Below the pieces are notes generated by a model, which was given only the letters and a program-made list of their open reading frames with translations, made no database searches and was not told the origin of the DNA. Positions 27,502 through 36,704 of a DNA stretch of 64,000 nucleotides are shown piece by piece. Origin of the DNA: Clostridiales bacterium (GTDB lineage: Bacteria > Bacillota > Clostridia > Christensenellales > CAG-138); contig DUPG01000001.1 in the NCBI GenBank assembly GCA_012838425.1, positions 1 to 64,000 on the forward strand, read 5' to 3'. Position numbers and translations under genes: made by a program. Each line of letters opens with the position of its first letter. The stretch's first letter is position 1.

Positions 27502-28503
27502 TTACTCCAAGGCTGTGTTTGCTGTGCTTACAAGATACTTCATACTATCAACAGGATACTTGCCTATGGCTGTTTCGCCTGTAAGCATAAGCGCCGACGC
27601 GCCGTCGCATATTGCGTTGTATATATCACATACCTCCGCGCGCGTGGGTACAGGCTGAGAGAGCATAGAATGCAGCATTTGAGTAACGACCAAGAACTCC
27701 CTGCCCTGCGCGTTGCAGGCGTTGGCTATATGCTTCTGAGTTTTTGGAATATCAAAAAGCGGAATGTGCATACCTAAATCGCCACGGGCTATAACCACGT
27801 AATCGCAATGCGGAATTATGCTGTTTATGTTCTCAACGCCTACTCTGCTTTCGATTTTCGCGTATATCTTGAAATTATCCGCACCTATGCTTTTTAGCAC
27901 ATCACGAACATATATTACATCATCGGCTTTCTGCACAAATGGCACCATTACGCCGTAAATTATGCCTGTTTCTTTTGCGAATTCAAGGTCAAGCCTGTCC
28001 GCCTCGCATATTATGGGCAGCTCTACCTCTATATCGCACGAAATGCTCTTATGGGGACGAATCACACAGTCATTCTGCGCACGATATTCCAAGTATTCAC
28101 CCGCATTGCTTACGGGTTCTAATCTGATCAGCCCATCATCTAAGAGCAATGGCACTAAGCTTTTCTGCAATGCTTCAAACAGCTCCTTAGGCACAGGCAC
28201 CTGCTTCTTGCCGCTTGCCTGTTGGCTGACTATCTGCACAGCTTCATGCGCCTTTAATAAAAATGGCTCGGTTAGGCTGCATATCCTCAACTCCGAGCCT
28301 TGCAGGTCCATAAGAACCTTTTGCGGCTTTCCCGCAAGCTCCATAGCCCGCCTTATAGCCTCAATATACTTCTTGCAATCAACTAAACGGGAATGAGAAT
28401 TGTTTATCCTCACTCCCGTCATTCCCGCATTTATTAAAGCGACAAGCGTTTCGACCGCGCTGCACGCAGGTCCTATGGTTCCGAAAAAATCAATACTTCG
28501 CAT
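27502..28503 (-). CDS. Short pyruvate kinase-like protein
   Basis: Pyruvate kinase-family barrel protein of 333 residues, against about 470-590 for the full enzyme: the C-terminal allosteric domain is absent. Catalytic landmarks remain: GTIGPAC at the start, KIYAKIES (the catalytic Lys), ARGDLGMHIPL (metal-binding), TQMLHSM, and TRAEVCDIYNAICDGASALMLTGETAIGKYPV-like end region. The RxNxSHG motif is altered to RINNSHS. The ATG overlaps the murA stop by one base (TGATG). It may be an active unregulated enzyme or have another phospho-substrate. Confidence 0.75.
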   Translation of the reverse strand: MRSIDFFGTIGPACSAVETLVALINAGMTGVRINNSHSRLVDCKKYIEAIRRAMELAGKPQKVLMDLQGSELRICSLTEPFLLKAHEAVQIVSQQASGKKQVPVPKELFEALQKSLVPLLLDDGLIRLEPVSNAGEYLEYRAQNDCVIRPHKSISCDIEVELPIICEADRLDLEFAKETGIIYGVMVPFVQKADDVIYVRDVLKSIGADNFKIYAKIESRVGVENINSIIPHCDYVVIARGDLGMHIPLFDIPKTQKHIANACNAQGREFLVVTQMLHSMLSQPVPTRAEVCDIYNAICDGASALMLTGETAIGKYPVDSMKYLVSTANTALE

Positions 28504-29780
28504 CAATTTACCCTCTTTATTCTTGCGCCTAAGGCTTTTAGCTTTTCCTCTAAATTCTCGTAGCCCCTGTCCGTATAGTGCAGATTATACACGCGCGTTT
28601 CACCCTTAGCCATAAGCGCGGCAATAATAAGCGCAGCGCCCGCGCGGAGATCAGTCGCGTAAATATCTGCGCCATGCAAGGACTCAACTCCTATAATTTC
28701 AGCCTTGCCATTGCCCAAAACGCGCATATTCGCACCCATCTTGTTCAATTCGTTTACATGTTTGAACCTTTCGGTGAATATCTTGTCTATGATTATGCTT
28801 TCGCCCCTTGCAGTTGATAGAAATGCCATCATGGGCTGCTGCAAATCAGTAGGGAAGCCCGGATAGGTGCAGGTTTCAATTCGTAAAGGGCGGGGACGCA
28901 TTGTAGAGGCGACATTCAGAATATAGTCGTTTCCCTCTATTGCCGGGTCAACGCTGACGCCTGCCTCCATGAGCTTTGCGGTTATTGCCTCTAAGTGCGC
29001 AGGGATTATGTTCTTAATAACTACTTCGCCACCCGTTGCCGCCGCCGCAATCATGAATGTACCTGCTTCTATCTGGTCGGGAATAATGGCATACGAACAG
29101 CCATGCAGATTACCGCGACCCACTCCCACAATACGGATAGTGTCGGTACCTGCGCCCTTTATTCTTGCGCCGCACATATTTAAGAAGTTCGCCACATCAA
29201 CCACATGAGGCTCCTTCGCGGCATTGTGAATTTCTGTTGTGCCCTCAGCACAGCTTGCCGCCAGCATAATATTGATTGTCGCGCCGACGCTTGCCTTGTC
29301 AAGATATATCTCTGCGCCAACCAGCGTATGCGCCTTAGCAGTTATTATGCCATTGGCTTTATCGAAATCTATGACTGCGCCGAGCCTGCTCAAGCCCTTA
29401 ATATGCAGGTCTATGGGACGCTCGCCTATAGCGCAGCCGCCCGGATAGGCTATCTTTGCATAGCCGTATCTGCCAAGCAGTGCGCCCAAAAGATAATACG
29501 AAGCGCGCAGCTTTGTCATATCCTCCGACAGCGCTTCGTTTGTATGTATAGTAACAGGGTTTGCGGTGAATACATTATCGGAAAAATCAACCTCAGCGCC
29601 TAAGCTTGATAAGATATTGCGCAATATAGCAACATCTTCTATATTCGGAATATTCTCAAGCCTGCACGCGCTGTTGCATAAAATAACGGCGGGTATAATG
29701 GCCACCGCTGCGTTTTTCGCTCCGCTAATAGTTACTTTTCCTCTTAGTGGATGTCCACCTTCTATCTTATAATGCTCCAT
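28503..29780 (-). CDS. murA: UDP-N-acetylglucosamine 1-carboxyvinyltransferase
   Basis: First committed enzyme of peptidoglycan synthesis, adding enolpyruvate from PEP to UDP-GlcNAc. 425 residues, normal size. It has GGHPLRGKVTISGAKNAAVA at the N terminus, the catalytic cysteine loop PGGCAIGERPIDLH (the fosfomycin target Cys is kept), and FPTDLQQPMMAFLS. Start ATG with AGGAGTG upstream. The stop overlaps the start of the pyruvate kinase-like gene, and both enzymes use or make PEP. Confidence 0.95.
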   Translation of the reverse strand: MEHYKIEGGHPLRGKVTISGAKNAAVAIIPAVILCNSACRLENIPNIEDVAILRNILSSLGAEVDFSDNVFTANPVTIHTNEALSEDMTKLRASYYLLGALLGRYGYAKIAYPGGCAIGERPIDLHIKGLSRLGAVIDFDKANGIITAKAHTLVGAEIYLDKASVGATINIMLAASCAEGTTEIHNAAKEPHVVDVANFLNMCGARIKGAGTDTIRIVGVGRGNLHGCSYAIIPDQIEAGTFMIAAAATGGEVVIKNIIPAHLEAITAKLMEAGVSVDPAIEGNDYILNVASTMRPRPLRIETCTYPGFPTDLQQPMMAFLSTARGESIIIDKIFTERFKHVNELNKMGANMRVLGNGKAEIIGVESLHGADIYATDLRAGAALIIAALMAKGETRVYNLHYTDRGYENLEEKLKALGARIKRVN

Positions 29781-29829
29781 AGTTCACTCCTAATCGCATA
29801 TATGGTAGCATATCAAAAATGAAAATACA

Positions 29830-30155
29830 AATGGCAAAATGTTTAGGCACACAGGTGCGCCATGAATACACGCTTCGCGTGAATGAAGACGGGCTATGAC
29901 TGAACAATTACTGCACAGGGGCGCGCATTGCGCCCGCATTCTGTTTTAATTATTAAGTAAAGAATAGCTTGTTCTTTTGCTGCTGCGGTGGCAAGCCACC
30001 TTCGTTTAAGAAAAGTAGTGGAGTGTGGTTCGCTATCGCGAACAGCAAATATTGCTTGCGCCGCTAATTGTTGATAAGTTACTTGTTCTTTTGCTGCTGC
30101 GGTGGTTTGCCACCTTCTTGCAAGAAAAGTAGTGGGGTGTGGGGTGAAACCCCAC
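29830..30155 (-). repeat. Composite intergenic repeat, right copy
   Basis: Read on the minus strand it repeats the order of the 21.3-21.7 kb block: two units containing CCCCACTACTTTTCTTGCAA and CTCCACTACTTTTCTTAAAC, a TTAGCGGCGCAAGC spacer, then GCGGGCGCAATGCGCGCCCC, TCAGTCATAGCCCG, TTCATTCACGCGAAGCG. It fills most of the murA-DegV gap. Apparent ORFs here are repeat translations. Confidence 0.8.
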
Positions 30156-30176
30156 AAATAATCGCAAAATAAAAAA

Positions 30177-30198
30177 CGGGGCGAATGCCCCGAATGAT
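30177..30198 (-). terminator. Terminator after the DegV gene
   Basis: CGGGGC/GCCCCG with a four-base loop (30177-30192) is followed on the minus strand by TTTTTTATTTT, ten bases past the stop. Confidence 0.85.
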
Positions 30199-30207
30199 TG
30201 CGTATGA

Positions 30208-31044
30208 CTATTTTCTTATAAACAGAATACCCAATGTTCCCGGTCCGCAATGGCAGGATATTGTGCAGCTTGCGCGGGTTACATAAACCTCGTCGAACTG
30301 CTGGTACTTGCTTATCTCTTCCTTGACGAGTGCTACGGTTTCGTCGGTAACGCCCGAATGGGTAATGAATATGCGGCGTGTATCCACTTGCTGATTCTCA
30401 AGCCTTTCCTTAACATATGCCTTCAAGCAGCGCTCCATTGAGCCTCTGTATGTTGTGGCAACTGTCATTTTACCGTCTATAACGGCTATGCAGGGCTTGA
30501 TTTTCAAAACTGCCGCGCCGAATGCCTGCAACGCTGTGCACCTTCCGCCGCGCTTCAGATAGTCCATTGTTTCTACCACGAAGCTCGCGTCAACCTTGTT
30601 CGTAATCTCCTGAATACGCGCTAAAATCTCTGATGCCGACTTGCCCGCCTTTGCCATTTCAGCAGCCTCGAACACCAGCAGGCCTATTCCTGAGGAAAGG
30701 TTGCGCGCATCGATTACATACACATTCTCAAACTGCTCTGAAGCTAATAGCGCATTTTGATAGCATGCCGACATATCCGCGCTTATGCAGAAATGAACAA
30801 CAGCGTCATAGCCTTGCAGCGCATTTTTGAAATGCTCTTCATATTCGAATGTGTTTATAGCGGCTGTCGTACACATTAAGTTGTCCCGCTCGACATACTT
30901 GTAAACATCGTCGGGGGACATATCAACGCCGTCCTTATAGCTCTTGTCGCCACAGTTTATTGTAAGCGGCAGCAGCCCGATATTGTATGCTTCGAATATG
31001 CTTTGCGGCAAATCGCAGGTACTGTCCGTGCTAATATTTACCAT
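30208..31044 (-). CDS. DegV-family fatty acid-binding protein
   Basis: DegV/FakB family: binds a fatty acid for presentation to a FakA-type kinase in known members. 278 residues. The N terminus ISTDSTCDLPQSIFEAYNI carries the family S/T-D-S-T-C-D signature, followed by DGVDMSPDDVYKYV and VIDARNLSSGIGLLV; the C terminus SCHCGPGTLGILF is characteristic of lipid-head binding. AAAGGAG precedes the ATG. Monocistronic with a clear terminator. No FakA gene is nearby. Confidence 0.88.
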   Translation of the reverse strand: MVNISTDSTCDLPQSIFEAYNIGLLPLTINCGDKSYKDGVDMSPDDVYKYVERDNLMCTTAAINTFEYEEHFKNALQGYDAVVHFCISADMSACYQNALLASEQFENVYVIDARNLSSGIGLLVFEAAEMAKAGKSASEILARIQEITNKVDASFVVETMDYLKRGGRCTALQAFGAAVLKIKPCIAVIDGKMTVATTYRGSMERCLKAYVKERLENQQVDTRRIFITHSGVTDETVALVKEEISKYQQFDEVYVTRASCTISCHCGPGTLGILFIRK

Positions 31045-31109
31045 ACCAAACTCCTTTCTTAATATAATTACTTAACATATATACTTTTAAGAACCTTTTG
31101 TCAAGCGCA

Positions 31110-31628
31110 TTACACTACCTCTATTTGACAGGTGAGCATTACTGACAGCGCTGCGTTATGTCCTTCCTCGGTTATCCCGGCGCAGCAGGAGCTATCAACT
31201 ATTATTTTATTCTCCGGGAATGCCGCTTTGAGAATCAAAGCGTTTGATATTACGCAAATGTCGGTAGCTATGCCTATTAGCTCTATCTCGGTTTCGGGCT
31301 TAATGTGCTTTTTCAATACATCTACGAGTTCGAATGAGCCAAACGCAGGCTTGTCAACAATAAGCGCGTCTTTTTGCATAACCTCCTGCAATTCGGGGGC
31401 AATTTCCCAGCCCTTTGTGCCTGAAATGCAATGCTTTACGGGCAAGCTACGACCCTCTTGCGTGTTCATATAATCGTCTGTGTGCGTGTCACGCGTGAAC
31501 ACAACCATGCCATTGTGCGCCTTAATCTTATTACGCGCATTCTCAACAATAGCTTGCGCAGATTTTGAGCCTAACGCGCCGCTGATAAAATCGTTCTGCA
31601 TATCGATTACTACAAGAATTCCTTTCAT
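31110..31628 (-). CDS. Isochorismatase-like cysteine hydrolase
   Basis: Nicotinamidase/isochorismatase-fold hydrolase of 172 residues. The catalytic triad is recognisable: Asp in VVIDMQNDF, Lys in LIVDKPAFGSF and the nucleophile Cys in IGIATDICVISNA. The size and the RDTHTDDY metal-site motif fit nicotinamidase-related enzymes, but nicotinamide, ureido or other amide substrates are possible. TTAGGAGG lies before the ATG, 13 bases after the stop of the membrane protein gene upstream, so the pair may be an operon. Confidence 0.8.
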   Translation of the reverse strand: MKGILVVIDMQNDFISGALGSKSAQAIVENARNKIKAHNGMVVFTRDTHTDDYMNTQEGRSLPVKHCISGTKGWEIAPELQEVMQKDALIVDKPAFGSFELVDVLKKHIKPETEIELIGIATDICVISNALILKAAFPENKIIVDSSCCAGITEEGHNAALSVMLTCQIEVV

Positions 31629-31641
31629 AATAACCTCCTAA

Positions 31642-33042
31642 TCAATAAATAGGTGATGACCATGCGAATAGTATTAAATAAGCTATATTGAGCACAGCCA
31701 TTACGCCGATAACGACTGTTTTATGCTTTTTTGTGCTGAGTATGAGCGCTAATCCTAAGGGAAGCACTGCCGAAGCCATTAAGTAGCGCGGCGCAGATAA
31801 AAGCCATGTCGCGCCTATCGTAAACATGAAGTAAACCAAGAAATAGCACAGGTATTTCGCGTTGATTTTCCTGCGGACATACGCTATTGCGCCTAAGCCT
31901 CCGAATATCGCGATAAGCTCGGGAAGCCACAGCGCAAAGGCTGTTTTATAGTCCCATATAGCAGAGGAAGAGTTTAGCTCCGCCACCTTGCCGCAGAAGT
32001 TGCCTGAAATCATAGCAATTGTTCTCACGAAATAGCCCATCTTCTGCCCCCAATGCTCTCTTTGGAATATCGAGAACTGCAACGGGTTGCCCCATACCTT
32101 GTAGTTTATATAGAGATACACCAATAAACCGCTTGATATAAACAGCACGAATAATGCGCTGACAATTAGCTTTGCGTATGAATATCCCGCCTTATATTTC
32201 ACCTTTTCTATGAGCATTTTTACATACTCTATCCCGACAGGAACCATGAGAAGCATGCCCGGAGAACGCGTAAATGCCGCCAGAGCGCCGAAAATACCTG
32301 CCGCGGCAAAATTGCGCTTCTTTGTGAAGTACAAGCACAGCAAGCACAGGAACATAAACAGCGATTCCGTCATAGCTGCTGTATAGAAAAATGAGCCCAT
32401 AAGTAAAAATGTGGCAATTACGAAATGCTTGGCTGTTTTATTTGAATATTCATGGCGTACAAGCTCATAGCCTGTAATTGCCATGCCTATTGACGAAGCT
32501 ATTGATACAATAAGCGCTGATACGAAGTAATCCTTAAACACAAAGGAGAATAATTTTATTACTATCGGATAGAATGGGAAGAACACGATATGGTACATGG
32601 GGTCGCCCTCTGTTACATACCAGTTTTCCGCTATGCCTAAGTAGCTTGGCGAATCTATGCCGCACTTTGACCATATCGAATACAGGCTGTCAAAAAAGCC
32701 CGTATTTAGCCTGCCGGTCAGCCTTGCAACCGCATAGGCGACAATTAGATTCAACAAGTGAAACACAAGCACGAAGCCGGCAATTTTTGCCCATGCTTTT
32801 ATTGAGCTGCGCGGCTTTTGCTTTAATAGGAGCGGATTGGTTACAGGCGGCGATGACCAGTATATAATCAGCTTTCGTATAGCTTCATGTAGTATAAGTA
32901 AAAACAGTGCCAACGCGATTAGAGCGACAAAAATATCGAACAGCTTATAGCCATTCTTATATAAAAAGAAAAGCGAGAATAGGATTATTATTCCGCTTAG
33001 TATCAGATATGCAATATTGTATGTTCTTCGCTCTATTTTCAT
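31642..33042 (-). CDS. PIG-V-like membrane mannosyltransferase
   Basis: A 466-residue polytopic membrane protein with roughly 11 hydrophobic segments. Its extracytoplasmic loops include WSKCGIDSPSYLGIAENWYV and the HIVFFPFYPIVIKL segment, typical of the PIG-V/GT-C group of lipid-linked mannosyltransferases in Firmicutes. The acidic residue in the first loop (here within GIDSPSY) is usually catalytic. The real acceptor is unknown. ATG 33042 is preferred to the TTG at 33051. Lies upstream of the cysteine hydrolase. Confidence 0.7.
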   Translation of the reverse strand: MKIERRTYNIAYLILSGIIILFSLFFLYKNGYKLFDIFVALIALALFLLILHEAIRKLIIYWSSPPVTNPLLLKQKPRSSIKAWAKIAGFVLVFHLLNLIVAYAVARLTGRLNTGFFDSLYSIWSKCGIDSPSYLGIAENWYVTEGDPMYHIVFFPFYPIVIKLFSFVFKDYFVSALIVSIASSIGMAITGYELVRHEYSNKTAKHFVIATFLLMGSFFYTAAMTESLFMFLCLLCLYFTKKRNFAAAGIFGALAAFTRSPGMLLMVPVGIEYVKMLIEKVKYKAGYSYAKLIVSALFVLFISSGLLVYLYINYKVWGNPLQFSIFQREHWGQKMGYFVRTIAMISGNFCGKVAELNSSSAIWDYKTAFALWLPELIAIFGGLGAIAYVRRKINAKYLCYFLVYFMFTIGATWLLSAPRYLMASAVLPLGLALILSTKKHKTVVIGVMAVLNIAYLILFAWSSPIY

Positions 33043-33063
33043 TTCTTTCAAATTTAGACAACA

Positions 33064-33094
33064 CCAAGCAAGGTACTTTTAATACCCTGCTTGG
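33064..33094 (-). terminator. Hairpin after the PRC-barrel gene
   Basis: CCAAGCAAGGTA pairs with TACCCTGCTTGG (11 of 12) around a seven-base loop. It lies 20 bases after the PRC-barrel stop; the T tract beyond it is poor (TGTTGT). Confidence 0.5.
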
Positions 33095-33115
33095 CAATAT
33101 CTCATTGAAGCAAAT

Positions 33116-33901
33116 TTAGTCTACATTAAGTGCCAGATCCGCAGAAACATCCATCTTCTCTGCGTACTCTATAACTTCATCTGTAACTACTGTTCCCTGT
33201 GCTATAACGACCTTGCCATGCTTGTCGATTATATCAAGAACTACCTTATGACCCAACAGGAACTCTCTCTGCGCCTTAGCATAAGCAGAAAGCTCGGGCT
33301 TCTCAGGGGCTTCCTCTGCTTTTTCTTCGACTGCTTCAGCCTTAACCTCTGCGGGCTTTGCTTCAACGGGCTTTACTTCTTCAAGCTTGGTTTCCTCAAC
33401 TGCTTCTACTTCGGGCTCAAAGTAGAAATCGGGGTCGGGCTGTTCCATAATGTCTAAGAACACAACATCTCTTGCAAGTGTAGCTATAACGCTTGCCAAG
33501 TAATCCTTGCCGTTCGCTAAAATCAGGCTGTCAATATCGCCTGTCTTTTCGTCGAACACCATTTCTTTAACATTGGGAAGCACATTGCCAACAACTGAGA
33601 GAACCTTAGCGCCCAATATGTCTGAGCCGTACAGTGCTGCTTCCATCTCTTGCAAAAGCTCGGGGCTGTCGAAAAGCTTCTTAACATTCTGAACAGTTGA
33701 GGTCATGATATAGTCTGTACCAATACCGGCTATATCTTCAACCGCCAATACACGGAAGCCATATCCTATTTCGTTTTTAAGTATGATGTAGCGCACCTTC
33801 TTCGCTTCCGCATCTATAACGAAATCAACGGCTATACCCTGAGTAACGCCCTCTTTCATGCCCATTACGGGAAGACCCAATACCTGTTTGGTTTGCTTCA
33901 T
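33116..33901 (-). CDS. PRC-barrel domain protein
   Basis: A 261-residue cytoplasmic protein. Two PRC-barrel beta domains are seen: KQVLGLPVMGMKEGVTQGIA at residue 5 and SDILGAKVLSVVGNVLPNVKE-like at about 93. A Glu/Val/Lys/Ala-rich linker (residues 165-205) and a short C-terminal domain (FLLGHKVVLDIIDKHG, then VTDEVIEYAE) follow. PRC barrels bind RNA or proteins in RimM and related factors; the role here is unknown. AGGAGG precedes the ATG. Confidence 0.72.
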   Translation of the reverse strand: MKQTKQVLGLPVMGMKEGVTQGIAVDFVIDAEAKKVRYIILKNEIGYGFRVLAVEDIAGIGTDYIMTSTVQNVKKLFDSPELLQEMEAALYGSDILGAKVLSVVGNVLPNVKEMVFDEKTGDIDSLILANGKDYLASVIATLARDVVFLDIMEQPDPDFYFEPEVEAVEETKLEEVKPVEAKPAEVKAEAVEEKAEEAPEKPELSAYAKAQREFLLGHKVVLDIIDKHGKVVIAQGTVVTDEVIEYAEKMDVSADLALNVD

Positions 33902-33962
33902 TTTTAATACCTCCTAAATTCGATAAAAAAGTTTTGTATATAAATGCGTATTAACGCAATTA

Positions 33963-35459
33963 TTACGGTGCTTCACCCGGTGCCTGCGGCGGATCCAGCG
34001 GAGCAACTGTCGGCTCCGGCTCCGGTGTCGGCTCCGGCTCTCTTGTAGGTTCTATATATGGGGTAGGCGTGGATTCCGGCGTAATGCCTATCTCAACCTC
34101 GCCCTGTATCGGTCTGTAATAGCTCGTGCCTATGATTTCCGAGTCTATCAAAATACCATTATAATAGAAATCTCGCCAAACGCAAGTCCTATATCCTTTT
34201 CTTGAAACAATTATCACCTTTTTCTGCCCGGGCTTTAGTGTGCTTACATACTTTTTGTAGTCGGGCTGAGGCTCAATAGTTTCCAATATCTCTGAGCGAA
34301 TATCTATTGTTACGCCCTCCGGCAAGGGCTGACCGTAAATCTCAACATTTAGCTTGTTTGATGCGGACAAGTCGCGCTTTTCAAGCCATGCCGCAATATA
34401 TATGGGGTAATCGGACATATTCTGTATCTTCAGGTCCTTCTTCGTGTTCCAGTCAAGCGTCGAATCAAGCCCTATTTCCAAGTAATCCGAAGGCCATGAG
34501 TGCGGCCAGCGCTCGACTATGTTCATATTAGCCCAAAGCGCAGCGTTATACAGAGTGCCAGACAGCTGACATATGCCGCCGCCAAGGTCGTTTTCAAGGC
34601 GCTTACCGTCCATTATTGCGGGTGCGGGGAGAAAGCCCTTATCGGCAGTGCGCTCGCCCACAAGCTCGTTGATTGAGAGAATCTCATTCGGCTGCAGCAC
34701 AATACCGTTCACATAATTGCACATTAACTGAATATTGTTATTGCGGTTGTAGTTGTTTGAAGTGATTGACGAATACTCCGCAATTTTAACGGTATTTGCC
34801 TTCAATTCGCTCAATGTGTATTCGGGGTCATAGGTCGAAGTGATAAGCTCAAAATCGGAAAAGTCGCCCTTAACAAGCCTTTCGCAGAGCTTAACAGCTG
34901 TCTGCTCCGCTTCTAATCTAATACCCTTTTTACCGTCTTTATAAGTGAATGTGCGTGTTGCGGCATTGAATATCGCTTCGGCGTTTACCGGCTCTACATT
35001 CACGCTCGCACAGGAGTTTTCTATGCTTTGCTGCAAAACATCTAAGTCTATTGTAAGCTCTGTGTTGAGCATATGCGCTTCCTGCGAAGCCTCTTGCGCA
35101 TAGGGTGAGCTTTGCTTGCCCAGCTTAGCGGCGGAATCTAATACCTCTTCAATATTTGATATAAAGCCAAGCTCTTGACCCTTTAGCGTGAAAGCTTGTC
35201 CTGCATATTTGAGTTTCACTGAGATTGCGTTTATGTTCTCAGAGAATCGCTTTTCAAGGAGCACCTTCGCTTCCTGATATGTCATACCGGAAAGCGGAAC
35301 ACCGTCAACAACTATATTTGAGGTAAATACTTGGGAATTTTTCAGGTCGTTCGCTATTGTGGTCAGGCAAACAACAGAAAGCAAGCATACCGCAATCACA
35401 ATGATTGAGGTATTGACCAAAAACAGCCTTAACTCGCTTTGATGTTTGCGTTCACGCAT
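33963..35459 (-). CDS. VanW-family cell-surface protein
   Basis: A 498-residue exported or membrane-anchored protein. One N-terminal transmembrane segment (LFLVNTSIIVIAVCLLSVVCL) is followed by a peptidoglycan-binding-4 type domain (residues about 40-250), a VanW domain with NEIL SINELVGERT and DLGGGICQLSGTLYNAAL near residues 265-310, and a Pro/Glu/Thr-rich tail. VanW proteins occur near vancomycin genes but are widespread and their biochemical role is unclear. Nine bases downstream of the membrane protein gene, so probably co-transcribed. Confidence 0.85.
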   Translation of the reverse strand: MRERKHQSELRLFLVNTSIIVIAVCLLSVVCLTTIANDLKNSQVFTSNIVVDGVPLSGMTYQEAKVLLEKRFSENINAISVKLKYAGQAFTLKGQELGFISNIEEVLDSAAKLGKQSSPYAQEASQEAHMLNTELTIDLDVLQQSIENSCASVNVEPVNAEAIFNAATRTFTYKDGKKGIRLEAEQTAVKLCERLVKGDFSDFELITSTYDPEYTLSELKANTVKIAEYSSITSNNYNRNNNIQLMCNYVNGIVLQPNEILSINELVGERTADKGFLPAPAIMDGKRLENDLGGGICQLSGTLYNAALWANMNIVERWPHSWPSDYLEIGLDSTLDWNTKKDLKIQNMSDYPIYIAAWLEKRDLSASNKLNVEIYGQPLPEGVTIDIRSEILETIEPQPDYKKYVSTLKPGQKKVIIVSRKGYRTCVWRDFYYNGILIDSEIIGTSYYRPIQGEVEIGITPESTPTPYIEPTREPEPTPEPEPTVAPLDPPQAPGEAP

Positions 35460-35468
35460 TCCACAATA

Positions 35469-36539
35469 TTACCTTTTTAACTCCATAAATCTCAGTCTTG
35501 ATTCAGCCAAAGACTGCTTCTGTTCCTGATTCAGCGTATATTCGCCCGAACGCAGCTTCGATAATAGGTGGTTGAGCTGATTCTCCGCGCGCTCAACATT
35601 GCCCTGCAGCACGCATACTTCCAAACGCTTTACCTCGGCGTCAATACGCGACGCGGTATCCTCGCAGCGCTCAATATACGTTTCGTACATCTGTTCAGCC
35701 AACAAGTACTGCTTTGCCTCTCTGAAGGCCTGTGCCTTCTCTAACATCCTGTTGAGCACAGCTTGCGCCTTCTGCGCCATGCTCTTTTGAGTGATGATGA
35801 CTTCCTTGCACGCTTTGATGAGCATTTGAAGCTCTTGTATATGCTCTCTGTCGGTGCATTTTTCAAGACAAAGCGTATATACCTGCTCTGCCAGCTCGAA
35901 ATAACCTGCTTCCTTGTAGGCTTGTGCCTTTTGCAGCGCTCTTTCGAAGAACGGGTCCGCAGGCTTCTCCGCGGGCTTTTCCAAGGCGGGCTTTGCAGCG
36001 GCTGCGGGCTTTTCTACCGGTGTTTCGGCTTGCTTTTCCTTTGCGCCTCTCTCTGCAACTACCTTTGCAATCATCTCGGGCGTAGGTATAACAGCCTTTT
36101 TATACTCAATAGGCTGAACGCTTACACGCGGTACAACAACCTTGGGTTCTTCAATCTGAGCCTCCTGCGGCTTGCCAAACAGATTTGCAAAAATAGTTTT
36201 CAGATTGGTTTGAGAAGCAGGCTTTTGCGTGGCTCCCGCTTCGCAAGATACTGTAGCTTCTGTTTCTTCTGACTTTGTCTTTCTGAAATACATTTTTACT
36301 CCTACATATGTTACGGCCAATAGTACCATTATCAGTACACATGAGCCGATTATAGTAACTTTTAACAAGCTTGAGTAAGAGCCGAATTTCTGAGCATTAG
36401 AGTACAACAGGAGGAAGCCTAAGCATAGGAATGAAGCAGTCGCCGTAATGACTATACAGGCGATTAAAGACCTTCTATTCACTATAATTGCGACCATTGC
36501 GGCAACAACAGCAATGAGCACTATCATAAACTCAAACAT
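35469..36539 (-). CDS. Membrane protein with TPR-like helical domain
   Basis: I do not recognise a named family. The 356-residue protein has three N-terminal transmembrane segments (residues 1-20, 27-48 and 60-85), a basic/low-complexity linker with Ala/Glu/Pro repeats (130-185), and a C-terminal all-helical region with two similar units, QKAQAYKEAGYFELAEQVY and EKAQAFREAKQYLLAEQMY, that resemble TPRs. It probably scaffolds protein contacts on the cytoplasmic side. First gene of a likely pair with vanW-family gene downstream. Confidence 0.65.
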   Translation of the reverse strand: MFEFMIVLIAVVAAMVAIIVNRRSLIACIVITATASFLCLGFLLLYSNAQKFGSYSSLLKVTIIGSCVLIMVLLAVTYVGVKMYFRKTKSEETEATVSCEAGATQKPASQTNLKTIFANLFGKPQEAQIEEPKVVVPRVSVQPIEYKKAVIPTPEMIAKVVAERGAKEKQAETPVEKPAAAAKPALEKPAEKPADPFFERALQKAQAYKEAGYFELAEQVYTLCLEKCTDREHIQELQMLIKACKEVIITQKSMAQKAQAVLNRMLEKAQAFREAKQYLLAEQMYETYIERCEDTASRIDAEVKRLEVCVLQGNVERAENQLNHLLSKLRSGEYTLNQEQKQSLAESRLRFMELKR

Positions 36540-36669
36540 ATATCAGCACCAATCCTCCGTATGTACTTCTAAGCAATTCTACATTATTGTAAATATGGTA
36601 TCATTGATTTTTTTATGTGTCAATAAACAATCCCTATTTACTGCCCAATTTTTACAATAATATGGATAA

Positions 36670-36694
36670 AAAGGGGGCAAATATACCCCCCTTT
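36670..36694 (-). terminator. Terminator after the EF-G-like gene
   Basis: AAAGGGGG (36670-36677) pairs with CCCCCTTT (36687-36694); on the minus strand it is followed by TTTTTATCC. Confidence 0.75.
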
Positions 36695-36704
36695 GAAGCA
36701 AGCA

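Noticed and set aside
29894-30250. 118-codon frame in the murA-DegV gap
   Set aside because: It is a translation of the composite repeat block; a similar frame is produced by the other copy and there is no ribosome site.
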